The notes under the pieces were generated by a model. That model did no database searches. It saw nothing but the letters and a program-made list of their open reading frames with translations, and was not told the DNA's origin. 64,000 nucleotides of DNA from Leptobrachium leishanense (taxonomy: Eukaryota > Chordata > Amphibia > Anura > Megophryidae), in the NCBI GenBank assembly GCA_009667805.1, contig CM019064.1, forward strand, positions 383,050,549-383,114,548, in the 5' to 3' direction. Shown here piece after piece: positions 44,304-55,650 of this stretch (within the stretch, counting starts at the first letter, position 1; the number at the start of each line of letters is the position of its first letter). A program made the position numbers and the translations under genes.

Positions 44304-45601
44304 TAGGGATAGACCGATAACATTTTTTCATGGCCGATACCGATACAGATTATCGGCAGCTTTTCTGGCCGATAGCCGATATTTGGTGCCGATATTCTGT
44401 AAATTGAAAGATCTGAAAAAAAAAACAGCACAAATCTGACTATGCCATGAACTCAATGGCCTAAACAACAATCTTCGTGCAAACGTTTCCACCGGTGCAA
44501 AAAAACCATTTAACGCGAGGGGCAAAACCCTTTACGCCGAATGCCATATTACATAGTCAGCGCAACAAACGCACGTAATTTAAAAAAAAAAAATGCAGCA
44601 AAGTATAGTTACACATTCTACACATACCCAAACTAATAAAATGGAGAAGTTGTGTGTGCATGTATTATTGCTGCAGCATATATGCTCAGATTGACTTGTG
44701 GTTGTAGTTCTTAATTCTGATTGGCTGAATTGCGTGAAAAAAAAATGACAGTAAGCACAATGATTTCTGTGCGCAACAGTACTGCGTGAGCATTTGGGCG
44801 CGTCCGGTTTACGCGCGTTATTGATCGGATCAAAAACGCGCGAGGATAGTAATTACAGCGGTGATTTGCACAAGCAAACGTTTAACGCTTGGTGCAAAAC
44901 TTCACGCTTTGCGCAAGCGTTTTTGCGCAAAGATTGTAATATAGCCCAATGTGTTTAACATGTAAACATTGCACCACGTCCACTTCATTTATTCAATTTA
45001 ATAAGAATTTTTATTTTATTTAATAATCTATTTTTTACAAGCAATCAAACCATGTCTTTGGCTTTCTTAAAGATTCCCTCATATGACCCTCTATTTAAGG
45101 GGTTCAGCAACCTTGGCCCTCCAAGGGTTATATTACAAAGTTATATTACAGCTCTGGTTAAGCAGTCACTTTGTAATATTGCCCCACGTTTTGGAATTAC
45201 ATCTGCTATGATGCTCATCTTCTCATTAGGTGCTTGGAGCCTCATGGGAAATCCAGTTCCAAAACATCTGGAGGTCCTAGGTTGCTGGACGCTGCTGTAG
45301 GAAATAGACCCTGCATCTCCTGTATAGGGAATTCCCTGCCAGATGGGATGGAAGCCCCATTTCTGTTGCCATCACGCTCATGCACAAGAGCAAGGGTCAT
45401 TCTGCAGTGAGGGCTTACAGCCTGACGTGGGAGAAGCCCCAGATTCGCACAGTTCTGTGGGATCTTGCGTGTCACAGCTGCAGTGAGCAAACTTGTCCAA
45501 ATATCGGCAATATCGTCAAATAAAATGGCGATACCGATATCAGTAATTTTCTGAATATTGGCGCTGATAATCGGCTAAACCGATATATCGGTCTATCCCT
45601 A
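44304..45601. mobile_element. hAT element, 1298 bp, exact 8 bp duplication (family E)
   Basis: Ends TAGGGATAGACCGATA and TATCGGTCTATCCCTA, with GTTAGTAT at 44296-44303 and 45602-45609. Subterminal regions are rich in CCGATA/TATCGG. No transposase frame. A family C MITE lies inside at 45105-45290. Confidence 0.9.
45105..45290. mobile_element. hAT MITE (family C)
   Basis: Starts TTCAGCAACCTTGGCCCTCC and ends CAAAACATCTGGAGGTCCTA, GGTTGCTGGAC, with a central TTTGGAATTACATCTGCTAT. A 60 bp extra segment with two ATATTACAAAGT-like strings follows the left end. Confidence 0.65.
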
Positions 45602-45659
45602 GTTAGTATCTACCAAAAGTGGTGCGAGGAAGGAGCATCTGTGAACCAGACCACATACA

Positions 45660-45990
45660 CCCCACTTGGCAATGGTGTGCCCTGATGGAAGTGTCTTCTT
45701 TCAGCAGTATAATACACCATGTCACACTGCAAAAAGTGTTCAGGAATGGTTTGAGGAACGTGACGAAGATTTCAAGGTGGTGCCTTCGCCTACAAATTCC
45801 TCAAATCTCAACCTGATCTATGGAGGCCACACCTCAAAACTTGCAGGCTTTAAAGGATCTGCTGTTAATATCTTGGTGGCAGATACAAGATGCATTAAGA
45901 GGTCTTGTGGAGTCCATGCCTTGTCGTATCAGAGCTGTTTTTGGCAGCATGAGGGGGACCTTCACGATATTAGACAGGTGGATTTAATGT
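45660..45990 (+). pseudogene. Tc1-type transposase C-terminal remnant
   Basis: The plus-strand frame starting at 45666 reads VFFQQYNTPCHTAKSVQEWF near 45696-45755, then EERDEDFKVV and SNLNLI, the order around the second catalytic Asp and the third catalytic region of Tc1 transposases. The Asp normally found in the QQDN-type motif reads Tyr (QQYN), and the frame after about 45810 no longer matches the family. The N-terminal DNA-binding domain is absent. Inactive. Confidence 0.7.
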
Positions 45991-46005
45991 TATGGTTGAT
46001 CAGTG

Positions 46006-46887
46006 TTTGGTAAATTCTCTTTAAGGAACTGCCGTCATAGTTGGCTGTGCTTTTCACCTTTCTTTCCACCATAGTTTGTACCAAATTTGTCTAGCATAGT
46101 TCTCAGTGTAGTTTTCTTGAGGTGTCACATGTAGTCTCTTGCAAAGTTTTTTTATCCTATCACCAGTGTCTCTGTTCATGTTCTCCAGTGTTGTCTTTAC
46201 AGTTTTTAGTTGTTTCTTTGGAGATCCCCACTTTAAAAAAGCTGATGTATCCCCACTGTTGTGGCAAACCATGAAACAACCCTGAATGGAGAATGGCATC
46301 TGTTTACTCATGTTTCGTGAAGAATAACCGCGGTACCATTGTTGAGCTTTGTTTGCATCAACTTTGCCATCGCTGAATTTTGCTACTGTGAATAGTCAAG
46401 GTTCACTGGAGTTGCAACAATATCAGCATAGTGAATAACCCCTTACTTATTGCTGTGGGGTGAGCTGTATAACCCAATACAATGCACGTCCCCTCACTAA
46501 GGTGCCTAAATGACAGCTTGACATACCTTGCACATGAGATTCATGTCAGTACTCTACGGGTCCCAGGCGGGAATGGTGAAACTGGTGAATAATGCAGAGT
46601 TCCTCACTAGTGAAGCATATCGTCAATGTCCCTTATTGGGCTGCAAAATGTCAAATAACAAGTGAATCAAGTTCAGCAGAGGCTAATTCTGTGGAAAGTT
46701 CTATAGCCCTCGGACAGAAGCCAAGCTGATGCACCTAAAGGTTTATCCACTCTACGCCTACACTATTCACTGGCAGGTTTTTATGACACATGATTGTATG
46801 GAGTGGGGGCAGGATTGCCTGAATATTCCAAAATCTCTTAGACACTGCAGACATCCCTGCAAGTATGATCTATGTTCTGAAAATACT
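46006..46887. other. Interval without recognised repeats
   Basis: A minus-strand open frame of 85 codons (46054-46311) encodes a lysine-rich sequence with KKQLKTVKTTLENMNRDTG; I do not recognise it. No other signals. Confidence 0.4.
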
Positions 46888-47545
46888 TGGGGCCCTATCA
46901 CCTTGCTAGCGCTCACATAAGTGTGCGTTAACGCTAGGTTAATTGAGGTGGTAGCGTTATGGCCAGATCGGTACCCGATCGCTAACGGTTAAAAAAATCC
47001 GTTAGTGCTTCAGTATTGGCGCTTTTCAGCGCGAGCGTACTGTACTTTGCACTCCCCATGTTAAGCATAGGAAGAGCACAGAGTAATTAGCATTAGGATT
47101 GCAAAGTCCGAACACTAAATCACTGCTGCAGTTAACTGAAAAGTTAGCGCCAGCTTAGAGCTGTAGCTAACGGATTCTTCTTCTGCAGAATCAGCTGCAG
47201 CTGTAAGCCCCCCCCAAAAAAAATAACTCTCCTCTCATCCCGCGGTGAGAATGACTGTTTGATCCGCTGCTTCTGGTCGCTGGGAGCAGAGTGAGACTGG
47301 GGGGGGAGAGGGGAGTCCCCAGTCTCCCTTTGCGAATCACTTTGCGGACCGGCAGGATCTCGCGTGTCATGTGACTTGGCAGCACAAGCCTCCATGGAGT
47401 CCTCCATTAGCACTGCTGCGAGTATTCTGGAGGCTAGCAGCCGATAAGGGGCAGTCTGCCGGATTCAGCACCTGACTTTCAATCTACTTGTAAAACAGGA
47501 CGGTATGGCGTCCCTGTTTTAGCTACAGGCACATGCTAGTGCCCT
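46888..47545 (+). repeat. Dispersed ~0.6 kb repeat (family X), copy 3
   Basis: Begins GGGGCCCTATCACCTTGCTA and carries the same ordered anchors as 28725-29335, ending with CAGGACGGTATGGCGTCCCTG. About 39280-39335 contains AGGTGATAGGGCCCTTA, the likely inverted end of another copy. Confidence 0.62.
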
Positions 47546-48626
47546 TTGTTTCCATACTTTGTATAAAAAGCTGTAATGACATAGTCTGGGATAGCCTAAT
47601 AGGATCTGACATGTAGGAGAGCATTCCTGTTCATATCATGGGGGGGGGGGGTAGATGTATAGCCATGGCTTTAAAAAAAAAATCTGTGGAATACACACAA
47701 ATTAATGTATCAGCCGGTAGTATCAGCCATGCGATGCTGCATGCAGGTTCCTCCTCCCACTCACTGATGAAGTCTAGACTCCAGCCAGAGCAACACATAA
47801 CTGAGTGGGCAGCTGCCGCGCCAAGCTCTCCTACACAAACGTGGGCTGAAAAGAACAGTATGAGCATTAGAAACATACCTTTCAGGGACAGGTAAGAAAC
47901 ACTTGGAAAGAACTTGTCTACCTTGCTTTCCCTTCTAGTTTTTTGAATAAGTGTACAAAGTGCAGGTTATAAATCCTCACAAATCATTCTGTGCCTTTTT
48001 AGTTTGCAGTGTGTGTAAATATACACACCTGCACATGTTTTATAGAGCAAAACGTGGTACAAAGTATGTTTGTGGTGTCTCCCAGCTTGGGTATCAGGTT
48101 TTGCTTCATGTTCTTTTGTTTTTTGACCTGTTCTACATGCAGTAGGAGAGTTTCCATCTATTGAATATCCAAGATTAACATGTTCTCTTGACACCAAGGC
48201 AGAGGAAGAGCCACGTGGTTATTGTATTAACGGAAATGGGCAAGTGATGAATAGAAACTGGAGGATGGGCTGTTTCAGATGAACTCCCCAATACTCAATC
48301 TGTGTGTTATACACAGGCATACATACTTCTCTAGCGGTTTATACTCTTCTGTTTTATAGATAGGTTAATTTTTTTTCTTTCTGAAACTCCTGCGTTTGTG
48401 CGAGATCTTCCATGTTCATTTTAACACCATTTATTCAGGAACATGGGCCTAAATGCTGCAGGTATTTCTGCAGGCAGTACATATGAAGTAATGTTACTTA
48501 CACTGAAAGTTGCCACTGTTTAAAAACTGCTTTCCTATTGTACATATTTTTATAATTTTAAATAAACTTTTAGTTAAAGCTACATGAGGAGTCTTTTTTG
48601 ATTTATTAGATTTTTGTTATATAGAT
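47546..48626. other. Mostly unique interval
   Basis: G12 tract at 47640-47651. No gene or named repeat recognised; TA-rich sequence precedes the next hAT element. Confidence 0.45.
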
Positions 48627-49530
48627 TAGGGCTGAAACAACTAATCGATACTGAAAATAGTTGTCAATTATTTTCATTAATCGATTAACCGGCTGTCGAT
48701 TAATCGATTTGTGTACAGCACACACTGTTTAGAGTCAGACTAAATGTTATAACCTCAGATTCTGCTGATTGGAGAAGACATGCCGCTGCTTTACTCGGTA
48801 TGATTTAGTACTAGGGTTATGTCAGACATAACCAGTTTATTTTTATTCAGTTTACAAATCTAGCAGCGCTAGAACACAAACCCCGGGATAATGCTACCAC
48901 CGGGTTCGGGTGCTGTAACGCTGGTATTTTATACTTGAAGCTGGAGTCCTGTGCCACCACCTAAACCTGCCTGCCACACCCTCTTTGGTTTGGAGCTGCC
49001 ATTACTTTCTCTGGTCTGGTCCCTTCCCACAAACTCCCTCCCACACTCAGGTCTTTTTCCCAAACCCACTCCCTCTCTAAATCGGGTTAAGTTCCTTGAA
49101 CAAACTCACTCCCACCTCCAGACCCTGCTCCCACTCAGTTTGTTCATGGAATTATTGTAAAGAAACACTCTAATAAGCTAAAGTGGTCAGGCTGTGTGGA
49201 GTGCCCCCTGTTCCCAACCTGCTTTTGCGCTGACACGTCTATCTCAACGCTTGCTGCAGAGTTTGTTTTGGAGAAAGCAGATATGGGCATAAGAGGCGTA
49301 CGCAGCATTAATCTGTCACTGACCGGGCGCTCGTGTACCTTGTGTGAAAAAGTATGCAATTTGCGTATGTATGTACGAATGTTATGTACACTACGCAAAT
49401 TGTGTACGAAAAAAGGGGGCAGGGGTTGATTTTATTTACATAATGTTCCTTTTAAGGAAACCAAATTTTTTTATTTTTTTATCTGATTCGATTAATCGAT
49501 TTATTAAAATAATTGTTAGTTGCAGCCCTA
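48627..49530. mobile_element. hAT MITE (family F), copy 2
   Basis: Left end TAGGGCTGAAACAACTAATC, right end TAATTGTTAGTTGCAGCCCTA. Flanks ATATAGAT (48619-48626) and ATGTATAT (49531-49538) agree at 6 of 8. ATCGATTAATCGATT-type strings fill both subterminal regions. Confidence 0.8.
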
Positions 49531-49838
49531 ATGTATATAAAAACATAAAAAAGCAAATGTCCCTTTGAGTTGTCACTGGAGTGAAAAATCCAGGTCAGAA
49601 TAGCCAAACCAGAAACGTCCTCCCATTTATCTCACTTTCCAAATCGGCTATTTGGTCTAGATTGTTCTCTTCGCCTAAATTTCACCTTTTAGTAAATAGA
49701 CCAGATTATTATTATTGTCATCATTTATATATTGCCAGCAGTTACCGCAGCGCTTTGTCTGTGTTAGTGCTGGAAATCCTAGCAAGAAGGTGTATAGCAA
49801 AACAGACTGCTGAATAATAATCAGCCCCTCATATTTAT
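49531..49838. other. Scraps of a palindromic MITE and an L2 tip
   Basis: About 49575-49690 matches one arm of 39081-39261 (CCAAATCGGCTATTTGG), and 49708-49760 is the TTATTATTGTCATCATTTAT L2 3' tip in minus orientation. Confidence 0.5.
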
Positions 49839-49839
49839 C

Positions 49840-50015
49840 TATAAAGTATTTTACCAGGAAGGATACATTGAGATTTCTCTCGTTTTCAAGTATGTCCTGG
49901 GTTCAAGAAACATTGAATTGTCGTCACAGAAATACAAAGTAATAAAATGCAAGATATTAAAAACAAAACACAAATATACAGATTAACACAGAAAATAAAT
50001 ATGTAGGAAATCTAC
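49840..50015 (-). repeat. Family B LINE 3' end
   Basis: Starts AAAGTATTTTACCAGGAAGG, continues CAAGTATGTCCTGGGTTCAA and ends AATAAATATGTAGGAAAT; the same 3' UTR as 14697-15240, reversed, without coding sequence. Confidence 0.75.
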
Positions 50016-50236
50016 TCTATTTACAAATACAATTTTCTACAGCCCTGTACAGTGGGTTGAACAATACCAACACATAGTTAACAAGTTTGATTTATTGTTA
50101 TTAAGATGATGTAATGGGTTGGTGGAACATTGCAAGGTGCTCTGCAAATTTTAGACAAAAATATTGTTGAACAAGCAGCTGGAATAAAGCAGAACACAAA
50201 TATCAGAATCGGTTGTTTTGACCTAAAGATTGTCTT

Positions 50237-50370
50237 AATGTTCCTATGAGCAGGGCCCTCTACACCTCATGTTTCCATCTTTTGTCCGTTTATATGTATT
50301 TCGTTCCCTTTGGTTATTGTAAAGCGCTGCGGAAACTGTTTTTCTATATAAATGATGACAATAATAATCA
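50237..50370 (+). repeat. L2-like LINE 3' end
   Basis: CCTATGAGCAGGGCCCTCTA, TTCCCTTTGGTTATTGTAAA and GCGCTGCGGAAACTG, ending ATAAATGATGACAATAATAA; plus-strand counterpart of 30862-31010. Confidence 0.75.
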
Positions 50371-51600
50371 TTCATCAATTCTGTGCATCATGCAGAAACA
50401 CGTTGATTGATCACTCCCAAAGAAAACTGCAATACCTCCTAAATAAACCCATATAGTTTTTATTTTAGGCTAAGAATACATTTGGCATGTGTTTGTGTAG
50501 TTGAGGTGTACTCGGATTGTTTCATTATTTGTATGTGTATGTTTTTTGGTAGCTGTGATGTGTGTGCAATGGGTTATTTAAACGTTGGCCGTTACATTCT
50601 AGCTGGACACATTTTTCTTTCTAGCAGCCTTTCTTTTCTAGAAGAAAAAGGAGCAGAATTCCAAAAGCCCCAGAAATCCTTTTTTTTTTTTTTTTTTCCT
50701 TTCTTTCCTTTTCTTTTTGCATTCCACAGTTAGCATTGCCTCTCCCAGACAGGCTCGGTGCCAAGCCGGTGGGACTCTGTTGTTTTAACAGCAGCCTCGG
50801 ACTAGGAAACGTGAAAAAGCACGATCTATTCGTGCCAACACTTCAGCATTGTGGGGTTCTGCAGCCGTCACCTTTTTGTGTCTTTTATAGTACGGCTTTG
50901 CAGTCACCTCTGGGGTGGAATCCTGGCGGCAGAACAAGCTGGAACAGGTTTTCTATATGTTTATTTTAAATAATGTTGCTGAGAGGTCTCGGTCTGATTT
51001 CAGGAAGCGGCATTGCATTTCTGCTTCCCTGGTATGAAACGGCACCTCTTTTTTTTTTTTTTTTGCACAGTAAAGGCCTTTTCTGTTCTACATACCAAAA
51101 AACGATTGCAGCATATCTGTGCAGATGAGCTGACAGCATTGCTGTGTGAACTGTGCATGGCTGCCGACGGGTTGCACATCAAGGTAAAATCATGGGCAAA
51201 TGAAATGGGTGGAGGGGGACGGGTCCCCTCCTAGTATCCTCAGACATAGGCATGGTGTGTGCCCGAGAATGAGTATGTGTGGTATGGATGTAGTTTATGC
51301 TTTCGTTTGCCTCCCAGAAGTTACTGAATTCCCATACTATTGTGTTTTTAAAGGGACACTACCTCGTACATAATCTGGATCTAGATTACTTGTGCATAAT
51401 GAACAAAACCACCTTATAAAACACATACTGCTGGTTAATTTTCTATGAAGTAATTGCAGGTAAAACGGAAAAATAACTTTTTTTTTTCTTTTCTGATCTC
51501 CCTACCATTTTTTTTTTTTTTTTCTTTTGGTTTTTTTTTTTTCCCCAGGAGGCAACAATCACCAATTTTTTTTTTTTTTATCCCTCTGGTTTAACTGTAA
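50371..51600. other. Mostly unique interval with T tracts
   Basis: Poly-T tracts at 50681-50697, 51048-51064 and 51480-51580. TTTAAAGGGACACTACCTCG at about 51351 looks like a single T2 MITE end without a partner. No gene recognised. Confidence 0.45.
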
Positions 51601-52327
51601 GGCCCCGTTCACACCTCAGCGTTTTACAGCACTTTCCTGCGCGCTGTAAAACGCTCAACCCGGAAATCCCATGATTTCCTATGGGGCTGGTTCACACCTG
51701 GACGTTTTACAGCATGCAGGAAAGCGCTGTAAGGCTAGGGTCAGACTGAGGCAGTGCGAACGCGCGTTCTGGCGCACTTAATCACGGCCGTGCTAGCAGC
51801 AAATGACGTGCAATGACGGCCAATATACGAAGTACGGTCGCACAAAAGTCCGGCTGCGCAACGCAAGTGGAAAATGAACGCATTTTTTCGAGAACGTTAA
51901 ACCACTAGTACTGACGTACAGAGTGTGCTGCGTCCGCTAGCGGCGTGTGTGCGTGATTTGGAGACATCAGACGCTGCTAATGTCCGGCCAACATAACGTC
52001 CAGATGCAAGAAGTGTTTTATTGATGATCCGTACAAAATCACGGATGAAACTGCGCATAGTATGACCGCTATCGCGTATTCCGTGAAAAAATACGTCCAT
52101 TCTTCGAACGCACATTTTCACGGACAACGTGAAAAATGCGTTAGTCTGACCCTAGCCTAAAACGTCTGACGCCTAAAGAAGTACTGGAGCTTCTTTGGGG
52201 TGTATAGCAGCGCGTTCGCGGCCATAGACATAGACGCGAGTTTGCGCTTTGTTTCGTATGCGTGATACGCGCGTAAAAAACACGCGGATTGCGCACGTTT
52301 GAAAAAAGCTGAGGTGTGAACCCAGCC
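51601..52327. mobile_element. GTTCACACC-ended MITE (family G) carrying an inserted MITE
   Basis: Ends GGCCCCGTTCACACCTCAGC and GCTGAGGTGTGAACCCAGCC; TAA precedes the left end. Without the insert at 51733-52157 it is about 300 bp. GTTTTACAGC motifs are repeated. Colinear with 26462-26690. Confidence 0.75.
51733..52157. mobile_element. TWA-target MITE (family H), copy 4
   Basis: Ends GGCTAGGGTCAGACTGAGGC and GCGTTAGTCTGACCCTAGCC with TAA at 51730-51732 and 52158-52160. Highly similar to 3424-3849 in the same orientation. The uninterrupted sister sequence at about 26589-26600 (GCTGTTAAACG) shows the pre-insertion site. Confidence 0.88.
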
Positions 52328-52844
52328 AAATTGATGTGGAGGAAGGAATGTTTAGATAAGGCTGCAGGTGGCTATTCTTCAGACTACTCAATAAGAGATG
52401 GCAGCTGAACAAGATACAACAGGGAGCTTAAAAGACTTATATACCCCCTGGTGATGTCCTTTGAATACATCCCACATAATACAATGCGATTTGAGAAATG
52501 TTAGACCCATAGTCTCCATTCTTTGGCCATTGCCACACAGTGAGGAGCAAGTAAAGATACTGGAGGGGGGTGGATGGGTAGTTTACAACACAAAAGATCA
52601 CACAATGGATGCACACAGTGACACATAGAGTATTATATTTTCTTATCTTACATGTGATTTGTTTTTCTCTTGTTTGTTTAGTTATCGGCAACATAAAATA
52701 AACACAATAAGAACATTTCATTTTTGGGTGTAGTGGCCCTGTAAGGGCGTAAATGCATAAAATGAGCTTTTTTGTCTAGTAGCTTATTTCATAGGTGGCT
52801 ACAATTAGGTATAATTTAAATCACTGGTGGTAGATATATTTTGT
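52328..52844. other. Interval without recognised features
   Basis: No gene or named repeat. Confidence 0.45.
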
Positions 52845-53246
52845 TTAACTTCCCTGGCGGTTTTCCCAAGTGTGACTCGGGGTTAACTATCAGTTCTGAA
52901 AGCAGTAACCCCGAGCCACACTCGGGCTGGATGCATTACCTGTCCCTGCGCTCCCTCGCTGACCTCTGCAATCGCATTCTCCTCTGGCGATCGCGGCGTC
53001 CTGCTTCCTGGTTCCCTTCTCGCGGGAAGGGAACCAGGAAGTAAAACGTTGCGATAGCTGGAGGAGAATGGGGACAGCGAGGGAGCGCAGGGTCAGGTAT
53101 GGACAGGCAGCCAGAGTGTGGCTCGGGGTTACCGCTTTCAGCAATGCATTTAACCCCGAGCCACACTTGATACCGCCAGGGGCCGAATAAATTGTTCCGA
53201 TTCCGACATATAAAATATGTCAGAATCGGAACGCTAGGGAGGTTAA
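52845..53246. mobile_element. TTAA MITE with CTCCCTGGCGG-type ends (family K), copy 2
   Basis: TTAACTTCCCTGGCGG at 52845 and GCTAGGGAGGTTAA ending at 53246. Nested palindromes: CTTCCTGGTTCCCTTC with GGGAAGGGAACCAGGAAG near 53001-53041; TAACCCCGAGCCACAC copies in both orientations; and CCGATTCCGACATAT with ATATGTCAGAATCGG near 53198-53230. Confidence 0.75.
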
Positions 53247-54963
53247 ATCCATATGTTGTGTCCCATAACGGTCAATCTGGCGACCTAGGGGGAGCAGGCC
53301 TCCTCAGCAGTGAATCACAAAGATCAGCAGGTGTAAAAGAGAAAAGTAAAGGGATACATAACAACTCGGGAAATTCTAGAATTGGTATATAGATATGTAA
53401 TCCTGTGCACAATTTTTTCTTTTGCCTCCATATGTGTTATTGACTTGTTTGATACTAGCACTTTTGTGTACACCCGTCCTTATTAGGACACACTAAAAGT
53501 TAATGTATGTAGCATTACTTTTTGTCCGTAACAAGGTACAAGAAACCATTTATCTAGTATCTCTGAGACTGTGAATCCTGAACACTTTTTTTTTTTTTTT
53601 ATAAACCTCATCAGCAGTGACATGGCATTGAGGTATAGGAAATTAGTCTTGCAGAGAAACCAGTTTTAGATAGAAACTTTGTAAATGATTGACTTTACAT
53701 AAAGAAAAAAGTTGGGCTTTTTTTACGTTCTAACAGCCTGCAGGGTCAGCTGAGGCGTGTAGAGTGTCAGGCTCTTAGGTCACCATGATCAGATATCTTA
53801 ATGTGGTCGTTTTGACTAGGTGTCTCCTTTTTTAATAAAGTCAGAATGCGATCAATAACATAATACTTGAATATGAGATTTATTAATCTCCGGTGTATGC
53901 AAGTGCACGTTACATGATCATGTCAATGGCCGGAGAGCAGGAAATGCAATTCCCTGGTTTTCTGATTGACTGTAGCTACAACTTCGAAGCCCAGTTTCGG
54001 CAAAATAGGCCTGCTGGGACAGGGTTTCTGTACCACTAAGCTGGTGGTGTTCTGGTGCATAGACTATACCTGTCTAAGGATGTAATAAAATACATGTGCT
54101 TCCTGCAAATGTCTTGTCTTTTTCTGTAATAGCTGGTGGAGTGCTTTTTATAGAGGCGTATGCTTCGTTATCTCGTTTGAAAGGCCTGGTTCTCCTTTTT
54201 GTTCGTGTCTTGGTATTTTTTAATCGGCTGCAAATGTTATGCTTTGCACAAGGTTGTGGAAATGCGGCTGTACTTGAAAATGTGTGGGCCGTATTATTAT
54301 TATTTCATATAGCTGGCAGGGAACGCTTTTATTTTGTAGCTTTTTAAAGACTTTTGAGTACATTTTGGATGAATACCCTTGTCTGGCAAAATACCCTCTT
54401 AATGTTTGAGCCACTCTGACCGCCGGAGCCAGTAGTCCCCGGGAGACGGCATTTGATCCTTTTCTTTCTCGGAAGCCAGAGACACACAGAGGAATCTCTC
54501 TCCAGTGGCCTGTTTGATTAAAATGAAGGAGAATGGTAAATGACACAAACACTGGCTGCCAAGACGAGGTCTGCACCTTTTTAATAAATGGGTTAAATAG
54601 GATGCCTGTCTAAAAGGCGACCGTCCTGAAGCGTTTCCTGGGAAAGGATCTGTGGACACTGAATTTATTTCAAAATTTGTAAGCCTTGCAAGAGTATGTA
54701 TTTTTTTATTATTTACAAATGAAGCATGAAGGGAAAACTCTGTCCCTCCCTCTCGCTGCACAGGACCTCAGCCGCATTCCAAGCGAGAGCCATGCCCCAA
54801 GCAAAGACCGTTTTAAAGACCTACATTAATCTGAAGGGGCTGAAAAAGCTATACAGGGTGGCGGTATCAGTCCGTGTGCCTTGTATTTGTGGATTTTTAA
54901 TTGGTGGCGAAGCCTAATCTAAAGAACCCTCTTAAAGGAACACTATACTAAATAATTACTCCC
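53247..54963. other. Largely unique interval
   Basis: No named repeat except a lone T2-like end TTAAAGGAACACTATA near 54933. Candidate for conserved noncoding sequence, but nothing in the sequence alone proves constraint. Confidence 0.4.
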
Positions 54964-55650
54964 CTTAAGGACGGGAGCAATTTTACAAGTTCGTCACTTT
55001 TCGAGAAGTACAAGTGTGCAGAGTGCATTTTGACCGTTTTTGCTCATGTTTAAGGCCCATGTCAGACGAACGCAGTGATCACGTCCGTGTTGCCGCACAG
55101 TTTAACGTCCGACATAGCATAGAATCATGAGCAATAGAGACACACACACCAAGTACGCGCGCACCGAACTGCGCACGCACAACGCACGTGGCAAACTGAC
55201 GCAAGTTAGGCTTGAACGTAAAACCACTAGACGGATGTGCATTCTGTGTGATTGAGATGTCAGACGCAGAGCATTTGCGACGTCCAGCACCTTGACGCAC
55301 AAAATGGCTTTTCATATCCTTTTCAGATTTTTATAATTTTTCATATTCATTTTGTTTCCCATAATTCCCTTTTTTTTTTCTACGTCCGTCAACAAAAACG
55401 GACCGTGTGGTGTCTACAATATCTTCTGTCCGTTGTGCGCACGTGCAGAGTGCGCTCTGACTGCGTTCGTCTGACATTAGCCTAAACGCGATTTGAAGTC
55501 ACGTTTTATTGTACAGCCCAGACATATATCCTTTTTTTCCAGCAGATTTATAACATACCATTTTTATTATATTTATACGTCATGCCCTGCCAGAATGCTA
55601 TAACAAAAAATGTGATTTTTCAATAAAAAGGTTATTCATGGTACTTCACA
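54964..55650 (+). mobile_element. Family P (piggyBac-like) fragment carrying an inserted MITE
   Basis: The right part, ACGCGATTTGAAGTCACGTT, CAGCCCAGACATATATCC and TAACAAAAAATGTGATTTTTC, matches the family P copies at 2273-2566 and 18146-18440. The left part before 55051 includes TTTTGCTCATGTT of the same family. The terminus is not clearly preserved. Confidence 0.65.
55054..55482. mobile_element. TWA-target MITE (family H), copy 5
   Basis: Ends GGCCCATGTCAGACGAACGC and GCGTTCGTCTGACATTAGCC with TAA at 55051-55053 and 55483-55485. Close to 11681-12142 (shared GTCCG-rich blocks). The uninterrupted family P sequence (ATGTTTAAACGCG, minus strand near 2493-2505) is the empty site. Confidence 0.85.

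Larger units (their letters stand above)
43514..46005 (+). mobile_element. Tc1-like transposon broken by later insertions
   Basis: Left end CACTGATCGGCCACAACGTT, right end AATGTTATGGTTGATCAGTG, an inverted pair widespread in Tc1-like elements of fish and frogs. Element sequence is found at 43514-43750 and 45610-46005; between them are an L2 fragment carrying a hAT MITE, and a complete hAT element. The left flank is TA; the right flank has diverged. Confidence 0.75.

Noticed and set aside
54726..54917. 63-codon ORF in unique sequence considered as a host exon
   Set aside because: No splice-site pair or family motif, so coding cannot be supported without comparative data.
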